DNA of 58,403 nucleotides from an uncultured Clostridia bacterium. GTDB taxonomy: Bacteria; Bacillota; Clostridia; Lachnospirales; Lachnospiraceae. This document shows positions 17,326 through 23,525 of the stretch, piece after piece. Both the position numbers and the translations under genes were made by a program. Within the stretch, counting starts at the first letter, position 1; the number at the start of each line of letters is the position of its first letter. Location of the stretch: contig CAMIZL010000013.1 of NCBI GenBank assembly GCA_946403295.1, positions 1 to 58,403 on the forward strand, given 5' to 3'. The notes under the pieces are model-generated. The model was not told the DNA's origin, searched no databases, and saw only the letters and a list, made by a program, of their open reading frames with translations.

Positions 17326-17533
17326 TGCCTTTGCCTCCTTTGGGTATACCGAGTTTCTGATCGAATAAATTATAACGCCACTGTTCTCATGAATAAAGAG
17401 CAAAAACGAAACACCCGTTTCGCCTTGTTCTTCAGATCAAAAAATGTAAATTTTGACTCAAACTTAAAACCTTCTCTCCATCATCAGAAACCACAAAACA
17501 GTCATCTCTCTCAGTCAATTCTTCAAACAGTGG

Positions 17534-17562
17534 TTGACATTTTCCTAAATTTTAGCTAAAAT
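17534..17562 (+). promoter_or_regulatory. consensus promoter with embedded LacI-type operator
   Basis: TTGACA (17534-17539), 17 bp, TAAAAT (17557-17562). The spacer is almost entirely taken by an imperfect palindrome TTTCCTAAA-T-TTTAGCTAA (17541-17559), nearly identical to the perfect palindrome at 22509-22527. A protein bound there would block RNA polymerase. It drives the epimerase-manA-GH5-lacI genes. Confidence 0.8.
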
Positions 17563-17611
17563 CCAAGTGATTTTTACTTAAATTATTCTTAAAAATTAGC
17601 AGGAGTTAATC

Positions 17612-18790
17612 ATGAATCAGATGATCGAAGAGATGACACACGAATTTATGACCCATCTGTTTCCTTTCTGGGAAGGGATGATCGATCTCAGATGGGGCGG
17701 ATACTACGGGAAAATGGATCATAACCTGATCCTCCGTAAGGATGCGGACAAGGGTTGCATCTTGAACAGCCGTATCCTTTGGACGTTCTCCACCGCCTTT
17801 CTCACTTTTAAAGATCCGGTGTTTCTGTCATACGCCAGGCACGCATATGATTTCCTGCAACGTGCGTTTCTCGACCGCTCCCGTGGCGGAGTGTACTGGT
17901 CGGTAACAGCCGAAGGAGTGCCCTCAGACGAGCAGAAACACACCTACAATCTCGCATTTGCGATATACGGCTTATCTGCTTATTACGACGCGAGCGGAGA
18001 CGAAGCCGCGCTTCGTACCGCACGTGAGCTCATGGACGTTATTGAGGAAATATGTCGCGACGATGCCGGATATCTGGAATCTTTCTCTGCTTCTTTCGGC
18101 CCCCATCCAAACGAACATCTTTCCGAAAACGGAGTACTTGCGGACCGAACAATGAACACACTCCTTCATGTGATGGAAGCCTACACCGAGCTTCACCGCG
18201 TAGCGCCCTCCGACCGGACCGAAGAGAGGTTAAAAGAGATCCTACTCCTGATAAAAAACAAAATATACAACCCGGAGAAAGAAAGGCTCGAGGTCTTCTT
18301 CGACAAGGATTACCGGACTCTGATCGACCTTCATTCCTACGGGCACGATATCGAGGCAGCGTGGCTTACGGACCGGGCGGTCGACGTCATCGGCGCACAG
18401 GGGACCCGTTACGACCTTTCAGCGGTCACACGCGCGCTCACGGAAAAGATTTACAGCGTAGCCTTCGACGGGCATTCGGTTCCTGCGGAATGCGAAGACG
18501 GAAGAGTTCTTTCTTCACGCATATGGTGGGTGGAATGTGAAGCCGTCGTCGGATTCCTGAACGGCTACGAACGTACAGGCGACGAAAAATACCTGGAAGC
18601 TTCAAAGTCGGTCTGGGAATACATTCGCGGCCATATCGTAGACCGCAGAAAAGGCTCCTGCTGGTATGCACAGGTCGCGCAGGACGGAACACCCGATCCC
18701 GCAAAGGCGATCGCGGACGAGTGGACTTGTCCTTATCACAACGGAAGGATGTTTTTTGAGGTTTTAAAAAGACTCGGAAAGAGAGGTTAG
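17612..18790 (+). CDS. cellobiose/mannobiose 2-epimerase (AGE family)
   Basis: A 392-residue (alpha/alpha)6-barrel enzyme that epimerises the reducing-end sugar of beta-1,4-linked disaccharides. In beta-mannan loci it converts mannobiose to mannosyl-glucose, the substrate for a GH130 phosphorylase. Catalytic positions match the well-studied Ruminococcus enzyme with a shift of two: R54 (NSRILWT), H186 (TLLHVMEAY), H245 (SYGHDIEAAW) and H376 (CPYHNGRM). The WWVECEAVVG motif near 305 is also typical. The protein is cytoplasmic. It is the first gene behind the operator-promoter, with manA starting 6 nt later. It might prefer cellobiose, but the mannan context supports mannobiose. Confidence 0.92.
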   Translation: MNQMIEEMTHEFMTHLFPFWEGMIDLRWGGYYGKMDHNLILRKDADKGCILNSRILWTFSTAFLTFKDPVFLSYARHAYDFLQRAFLDRSRGGVYWSVTAEGVPSDEQKHTYNLAFAIYGLSAYYDASGDEAALRTARELMDVIEEICRDDAGYLESFSASFGPHPNEHLSENGVLADRTMNTLLHVMEAYTELHRVAPSDRTEERLKEILLLIKNKIYNPEKERLEVFFDKDYRTLIDLHSYGHDIEAAWLTDRAVDVIGAQGTRYDLSAVTRALTEKIYSVAFDGHSVPAECEDGRVLSSRIWWVECEAVVGFLNGYERTGDEKYLEASKSVWEYIRGHIVDRRKGSCWYAQVAQDGTPDPAKAIADEWTCPYHNGRMFFEVLKRLGKRG

Positions 18791-18795
18791 GGAGA

Positions 18796-21267
18796 ATGGA
18801 AATTTTGCGAATGAAACCGGTCTTTAAAGAGACCGTATGGGGTGGAAAGCGGTTGCATGATAATTTCGGTTATGATATCATGAGCAATCATATCGGGGAA
18901 TGTTGGGCGGTCAGCGCCCATCCGGAAGGAGAATGCGTCGCAGACGGCGGAACCTACGACGGCATGCGGCTTTCCGAGCTGTGGAATACGCATCCCGAAC
19001 TCTTCGGACATTTTCGTTCGGACCGTTTCCCGCTTCTGACAAAGATCATCGACGCCGATGCGGATCTTTCGATACAAGTACACCCGAATGATGCTTATGC
19101 GGCCGAGCACGAGGGCGGATCCCTCGGAAAGACGGAATGCTGGTATATCATCGACTGTGTTCCCGGTGCGACGATCGTCATCGGACATAATGCAAAGACC
19201 CGCGAGGAGCTTCGGGAGATGATATCAGAGGGTCGCTGGAAAGATCTGATCAGGGAAATACCTATAAAAAAAGGAGATTTCTTCCAGATCGACCCCGGAA
19301 CGATACACGCGATCAAAGCAGGGACTCTCATCCTGGAAAGCCAGCAAAGCAGCGATATCACTTATCGGCTTTATGACTATGACCGTCTGCAGAACGGAAA
19401 GAAACGGCCTCTCCATATCGAGAAGAGCCTGGATGTGATAGATGTTCCTTTTAAGGAACATAAGATTGCCCCGCCGAAAGGCAGCTCATGGTTAAAGCAG
19501 CTCCACTCATGCGACTGTTACAAGATCTTCAAAGGAGATCTGAACGGAGAAGAGATCCTCAAACAGACAGAACCCTTCATGATCGGATCGGTGCTTTCGG
19601 GCGAGGCATCATTAGACGGAGTCGTATTTAAGAAGGGCGATCATTTCATAATCCCCTGCGGATATCCCGACATACGGATATCGGGAAAGGCGGAATTCAT
19701 TTTCTCCGCACCGACGGTACAAAAGCAGGAATGCGCCGGATCAAAGCCCGCAGATCTGTCCCGGGCAAAAAAGCGCACGGCAAGAGCCGCATCCGGATCA
19801 TGGTACACGCGCAGACAGGGAGCAGCCATGAAAAAAACCGAAAAGAAAGCAAAGAAAAACAAACAGACTTTATTGACGACACTGCTCTGCCTCGCCCTTG
19901 TCTTCGGACTCACGGGCTGCGGCAGCACCACCGCAAAAGACACCGGTACGGGAGTCTCCGCCGTAGAAAATCCCGCCGCGAAAGACACCGGCACGGGAGT
20001 CTCCGCAGAGTCGGGATACGCAATAACGCCGGAATCTGCGGATGAGGCAGGAAACCTTTTCGACAGCGAAAACACATCGCAGGAGGACAGCTCAGACAAC
20101 GGAGAGCAACAAACGGCCGATGTTTCTCAGTCCGGGGCACTTCTTCCGAATGTCACGATCCCGGATCTTTCGATCGAAGAAAAAGCTGTTCCGGACACCG
20201 AATCAATGAAATTTGTAGAAGATCTTAAGATAGGCATCAGTCTCGGAAATACGTTTGATGCATACAAAGACACCGGCCTCTCCGACGAGATGAGCACCGA
20301 GACCGCGTGGGTCAACATAAAGACCTCAAAATCCATTATAAAAGCATTCCGCGAGGCCGGATTTAAGACGATTCGTATTCCGGTATCCTGGCATAATCAT
20401 GTTGATAAGGATTATAATATATCCGAGGCATGGATGGCGCGCGTGCAGAAGGTTGTGGACTGGGCGATCGAAGAAGAGATGTATGTCATCCTGAACATCC
20501 ATCACGACAACCATCCCGAGGCAAACGGATTCTATCCCGACAACGCGCATATGGAGCAATCCGTATCATACATAAAAGCTATCTGGTCCCAGCTGGCCGA
20601 GCGCTATAAAGATTATGACGAACACCTTATATTCGAATCGATGAACGAACCGCGCCTTGTCGGGCACGAGCATGAATGGTGGATCCCGTCGGGAAACAGC
20701 GACGTAACGGAATCCGTCCTCTGCATCAACGAGCTCAACCAGCTGTTCGTCGACACGGTCAGGGCTTCCGGCGGATATAATGCTTCGCGGTACCTGATGT
20801 GTCCCGGATACGACGCATCCGCGGACGGAGCTTTACACAAGGACTTTGTACTTCCGCAGGATACGCCCGAGGCAGAGAAAGAAAAAAAGATCATCGTATC
20901 GGTGCATGCATACACGCCGTATGACTTTGCGCTAAACCTTTCGGGAACATCCTACTTCTCGTCGGAGAAAAAGTCCTCAACAAAGGACATCGATTCCTTT
21001 ATGGACAAGCTTTATCTCCGATTCATCGTCAAAGGGATACCCGTAGTGATCGGCGAGTTCGGTGCGCTTGACAAGAATAATCTCGAAGAACGCGTGGACT
21101 ATGCCGCCTATTACATCGCATCGGCGAAAGCACGCGGAATGACGGCTTTATGGTGGGATAACAACTCCTTCTCCGGAAACGGCGAGAATTTCGGACTTCT
21201 TTATCGCACCGGAGGTTACATCGTATATGAGGATATTGTAAATGCATTGATGAAATATGCGGAATAG
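18796..21267 (+). CDS. manA: mannose-6-phosphate isomerase, open in frame into the GH5 gene
   Basis: Residues 1-310 are a class I mannose-6-phosphate isomerase, a cupin enzyme that interconverts mannose 6-P and fructose 6-P. Zinc-site residues are seen in IQVHPNDAYAAEHEG (Q, H) and WYIID with the following E, and the active site in DPGTIHAIKAGTLILESQQSSDITYRLYDYDR. The family normally stops near residue 315; here no stop occurs. The frame crosses a 34-residue basic linker into a lipoprotein signal and GH5 domain, 823 codons in all. The GH5 part has its own start and ribosome site, so two products are likely; a full fusion would carry an internal signal peptide. Either a stop was lost or the tail is natural. 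It begins 6 nt after the epimerase stop. Confidence 0.85.
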   Translation: MEILRMKPVFKETVWGGKRLHDNFGYDIMSNHIGECWAVSAHPEGECVADGGTYDGMRLSELWNTHPELFGHFRSDRFPLLTKIIDADADLSIQVHPNDAYAAEHEGGSLGKTECWYIIDCVPGATIVIGHNAKTREELREMISEGRWKDLIREIPIKKGDFFQIDPGTIHAIKAGTLILESQQSSDITYRLYDYDRLQNGKKRPLHIEKSLDVIDVPFKEHKIAPPKGSSWLKQLHSCDCYKIFKGDLNGEEILKQTEPFMIGSVLSGEASLDGVVFKKGDHFIIPCGYPDIRISGKAEFIFSAPTVQKQECAGSKPADLSRAKKRTARAASGSWYTRRQGAAMKKTEKKAKKNKQTLLTTLLCLALVFGLTGCGSTTAKDTGTGVSAVENPAAKDTGTGVSAESGYAITPESADEAGNLFDSENTSQEDSSDNGEQQTADVSQSGALLPNVTIPDLSIEEKAVPDTESMKFVEDLKIGISLGNTFDAYKDTGLSDEMSTETAWVNIKTSKSIIKAFREAGFKTIRIPVSWHNHVDKDYNISEAWMARVQKVVDWAIEEEMYVILNIHHDNHPEANGFYPDNAHMEQSVSYIKAIWSQLAERYKDYDEHLIFESMNEPRLVGHEHEWWIPSGNSDVTESVLCINELNQLFVDTVRASGGYNASRYLMCPGYDASADGALHKDFVLPQDTPEAEKEKKIIVSVHAYTPYDFALNLSGTSYFSSEKKSSTKDIDSFMDKLYLRFIVKGIPVVIGEFGALDKNNLEERVDYAAYYIASAKARGMTALWWDNNSFSGNGENFGLLYRTGGYIVYEDIVNALMKYAE
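19828..21267 (+). CDS. GH5 family endo-beta-glycanase lipoprotein (GH5_4-like)
   Basis: A 479-residue secreted glycoside hydrolase that starts inside the manA reading frame, at an ATG with AGGGAG 5 nt upstream. The N-terminus is a lipoprotein signal (lysine-rich, then LLTTLLCLALVFGLTGC). A linker holds two copies of AKDTGTGVSA. The catalytic domain (about 130-479) shows GISLGNTFDA, IRIPVSWHNHVD, ILNIHHDN, acid/base E274 in SMNEPR and nucleophile E410 in VVIGEFGALD, the retaining pair of GH5. The pattern is that of subfamily 4, which includes glucanases, xyloglucanases and glucomannanases. The locus suggests (gluco)mannan as substrate. It would be anchored on the outer face of the membrane. 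Confidence 0.85.
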   Translation: MKKTEKKAKKNKQTLLTTLLCLALVFGLTGCGSTTAKDTGTGVSAVENPAAKDTGTGVSAESGYAITPESADEAGNLFDSENTSQEDSSDNGEQQTADVSQSGALLPNVTIPDLSIEEKAVPDTESMKFVEDLKIGISLGNTFDAYKDTGLSDEMSTETAWVNIKTSKSIIKAFREAGFKTIRIPVSWHNHVDKDYNISEAWMARVQKVVDWAIEEEMYVILNIHHDNHPEANGFYPDNAHMEQSVSYIKAIWSQLAERYKDYDEHLIFESMNEPRLVGHEHEWWIPSGNSDVTESVLCINELNQLFVDTVRASGGYNASRYLMCPGYDASADGALHKDFVLPQDTPEAEKEKKIIVSVHAYTPYDFALNLSGTSYFSSEKKSSTKDIDSFMDKLYLRFIVKGIPVVIGEFGALDKNNLEERVDYAAYYIASAKARGMTALWWDNNSFSGNGENFGLLYRTGGYIVYEDIVNALMKYAE

Positions 21268-21287
21268 AGGAAAGGGAGGGTATATTT

Positions 21288-22313
21288 TTGGAAAAGGCAG
21301 AAAAAAAAGTTACCATGAGGGACATCGCCCGGGAATTTGATGTCAGCATCGTAACGGTCTCAAAGGCTCTTGCCGGCAAGGACGGCGTAGGCGAGCAGCT
21401 GCGTCAGGAGATCGTGGAAAGAGCTCACGAACTCGGGTATATCTTCAAGAAGAATCCCGAACGCAGCGAGAGCAGAAACGTTGCGATCATCATATCCGAG
21501 CGGTTTATCGGCGTAAATTCTTTCTACCAGAAAGTTTATCAGCAGATACTGCTTGAACTGACACGCAGGAATTTTGTCGCCATCTTCGAAGCCGTACGCG
21601 TTGAAGACGAAGAAAAAGGCGAGCTGCCGAAACTGCTTTCGCTCAAATCCATCGACCAGATCATCGTGATCGGCGAGATCGGAAATGCATATCTGCGTTC
21701 CGTTGTCCGCACGGGGATCGGATGCATACTCTTCGATTTCGAGAACGAAGATTTTGATATGGATGCCGTGATCAGTGACAACGTCAACGGCGGTTATCTC
21801 CTTGCCCGCCACCTCGTCCGCTCCGGATGCAAGACAGTCGGATTCGTCGGAAATTATCTGTCTACCAGAAGTAATCTCGACCGTTTTGTAGGCTACCGGA
21901 AATATATGATAGCTAACCAGCTCGCTTTCAACGAGGAATATGTGATATCCGACCGTAACGAAAAAGGTCAGGACATAGACTTAAAGCTTCCCGCCGTTCT
22001 TCCGGACGGATTTATCTGTACCTGCGACCATACGGCTTACCGACTGATCCTCAAGCTCCGCAGTGAAGGCTACAAAGTACCTGAAGATGTCGCAGTAGTC
22101 GGTTATGACGATTATTCGGACAACAAGATCGATGACGTCGCACTTACTACCTACCACGTCAATATCGAGGAAATGATCGTCCAGCTCCTCAACATCCTCG
22201 AACAACACTGCGTCAACCCCGATTACCGTTACGGAACGGTGATCTCATACGGTTGGCTTGTCGAGCGAAAGACCGGAATATCACGCAAGAACGAAGCATC
22301 CGAAAACGACTGA
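21288..22313 (+). CDS. LacI-family transcriptional regulator of the mannan locus
   Basis: A 341-residue LacI/GalR regulator: helix-turn-helix at 8-30 (VTMRDIAREFDVSIVTVSKAL) with hinge helix, then a periplasmic-binding-like sensor domain (NVAIIISERFIGVNSFYQKVYQQ to WLVERKTG). The start is TTG with GGGAGGG 7 nt upstream. The gene is the last of the epimerase-manA-GH5 transcript and is followed by a strong terminator. It is the natural candidate to bind the palindromes at 17541-17559 and 22509-22527, responding to a manno-oligosaccharide or phosphorylated derivative. Ligand and sign of regulation are inferred, not shown. Confidence 0.9.
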   Translation: MEKAEKKVTMRDIAREFDVSIVTVSKALAGKDGVGEQLRQEIVERAHELGYIFKKNPERSESRNVAIIISERFIGVNSFYQKVYQQILLELTRRNFVAIFEAVRVEDEEKGELPKLLSLKSIDQIIVIGEIGNAYLRSVVRTGIGCILFDFENEDFDMDAVISDNVNGGYLLARHLVRSGCKTVGFVGNYLSTRSNLDRFVGYRKYMIANQLAFNEEYVISDRNEKGQDIDLKLPAVLPDGFICTCDHTAYRLILKLRSEGYKVPEDVAVVGYDDYSDNKIDDVALTTYHVNIEEMIVQLLNILEQHCVNPDYRYGTVISYGWLVERKTGISRKNEASEND

Positions 22314-22396
22314 AAAGACCCCTGTAAGAAGGGTTTTCCAAAAAGACCCTGTAAGAAGGGCTTTCTCAAAAGACCCCTGTAAGAAGGGTTTTCTCA
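22313..22396. repeat. 27-28 bp tandem repeat, 3 copies, each a mini-hairpin
   Basis: Units start at 22313, 22341 and 22368, the first at the stop codon of lacI. Each reads AAAAGACCC-tgtaagaa-GGGTTTT and can form a stem of about 7 bp followed by T's, like a row of weak terminators ahead of the strong one. Confidence 0.85.
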
Positions 22397-22399
22397 AAG

Positions 22400-22435
22400 G
22401 ATCTCCTGTGCGAAAAGCGCGGGAGGTCTTTTTTT
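22400..22435 (+). terminator. rho-independent terminator after lacI
   Basis: A 12-bp stem (22400-22411 with 22417-22428, GAAAA loop) followed by seven T's. It ends the epimerase-manA-GH5-lacI transcript. Confidence 0.9.
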
Positions 22436-22508
22436 ATTCTCATATTAACCCCAAAGCTAAGTATGTCTTATAAGTTATTGAGCGAAATTAAGTAAAAAAT
22501 GGTATATC

Positions 22509-22527
22509 TTTGCTAAATTTTAGCAAA
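22509..22527. promoter_or_regulatory. perfect 19-bp palindromic operator
   Basis: TTTGCTAAATTTTAGCAAA is fully symmetric about position 22518. Around it, a stretch of about 40 bp (AAATTAAGTAAAA-ATGGTATAT-TTTGCTAAAT) occurs twice in direct orientation, starting near 22485 and 22537. The second copy has only the left half of the palindrome. It matches the operator in the epimerase promoter at 16 or 17 of 19 positions. Confidence 0.75.
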
Positions 22528-22532
22528 ACCTC

Positions 22533-22561
22533 TTGTAAATTTAAGTAAAATATGGTATATA
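22533..22561 (+). promoter_or_regulatory. promoter for the yesL-transporter operon
   Basis: TTGTAA (22533-22538), 17 bp, TATATA (22556-22561), with a TTTGCTAAAT half-operator directly downstream and the full operator just upstream. The leader to yesL is about 160 nt. Confidence 0.65.
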
Positions 22562-22728
22562 TTTGCTAAATAACAACTTATTTATAGGCAATAACTGTAC
22601 AAAATGTCCAAATTGTCGGAAAAAAGCCCGTTTAAAGCAGAAAGCGGTTTTTAAGTAATTAGCCGCCCAAACTCACCCGGGTCAAAAGCCTCCGGCGATG
22701 ACGGAAAACAACAAAAAGAGATTAACGC

Positions 22729-23421
22729 ATGGCTCAACAAACTAAAAACACACCAAACGAAAAATCCGTCAGGTATTTCCTCTTCGCTCCCGATGGTCCG
22801 CTCGTCTCCTTTCTCACAAAAACAGGCGAACTGATACTCCTCAGCTTTATGTGGATCCTGACATGTTTGCCGGTCATAACGATAGGAGCCGCATCCGCCG
22901 CACTTTATCACACTGTTGTAAAAAGTGTGCGACACGGGATCGGATATCCGGTCCGCAGCTATTTTAACAGCTTCCGGATGTTCCTCGGAAAAGGAACCGC
23001 TCTTACGGTACCTCTTCTTATATGGGGCGCCCTGATGTTTCTTTTTAACCGGTATGTCGCACATGTGGAGATATCTCTTTCCACTTTCACAGCAAAGATC
23101 TTTGTGATCTTTGTGATCGTCACGCTGTCCGTATCCGTCTATCTCTTCCCGATCGTCTCGAGATTCAGGATATCGGCGGGACAGGCCGTAATGATGGCGT
23201 TTGTCATAAGCGGTAAACATTTCGTTGTTACTCTGCTGCACATTGCCGCGATCGGCGGATCGATATATCTGTCTCTCTTCATCCTGCCGATCCCGAGCCT
23301 TTTTGTTCTTCCGGCTATACTGTGCTTTTTGTCCAGTCTGCCGATGGAAAAGGTCCTTCGCGGTTATATGCCGGACAGTCCCGGCGAAAACGGCGAGGCC
23401 GCATGGTTATACGAGGGATAA
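22729..23421 (+). CDS. YesL family membrane protein (DUF624)
   Basis: A 230-residue protein with about five membrane segments (LILLSFMWILTCLPVITIGAA, LLIWGALMFLF, IFVIFVIVTLSVSVYLFPI, LHIAAIGGSIYLSLFILP). It matches YesL/DUF624, which occurs beside carbohydrate ABC importers in Firmicutes; its role is unknown. The early RYFLFAPDGPLVSFLTKTGELILLS and the SAALYHTVVKSV region are family-typical. It is the first gene of the second mannan transcript. Its last 24 codons plus stop are duplicated directly downstream at 97-99 percent identity. Confidence 0.88.
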   Translation: MAQQTKNTPNEKSVRYFLFAPDGPLVSFLTKTGELILLSFMWILTCLPVITIGAASAALYHTVVKSVRHGIGYPVRSYFNSFRMFLGKGTALTVPLLIWGALMFLFNRYVAHVEISLSTFTAKIFVIFVIVTLSVSVYLFPIVSRFRISAGQAVMMAFVISGKHFVVTLLHIAAIGGSIYLSLFILPIPSLFVLPAILCFLSSLPMEKVLRGYMPDSPGENGEAAWLYEG

Positions 23422-23494
23422 AAGGTCCTTCGCGGTTATATGCCGGACAGCCCCGGCGAAAACGGCGAGGCCGCATGGTTATACGAGGGATAAG
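23351..23494 (+). repeat. 72-bp tandem duplication of the yesL 3' end
   Basis: The final 24 codons of yesL, including the stop, are followed at once by a second copy (23423-23494) with a single base difference. The second copy is untranslated unless ribosomes continue, and it pushes the next gene's ribosome site 72 bp downstream. Confidence 0.95.
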
Positions 23495-23525
23495 GGGAGA
23501 AGGAAATCCGGAGGGGGAAGAAAAC

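Noticed and set aside
23322-23525. A longer N-terminus for the CBM chimera
   Set aside because: It would be the duplicated yesL end read in another frame (two copies of an Arg-rich peptide); the ATG at 23526 starts the membrane segment behind a strong ribosome site.
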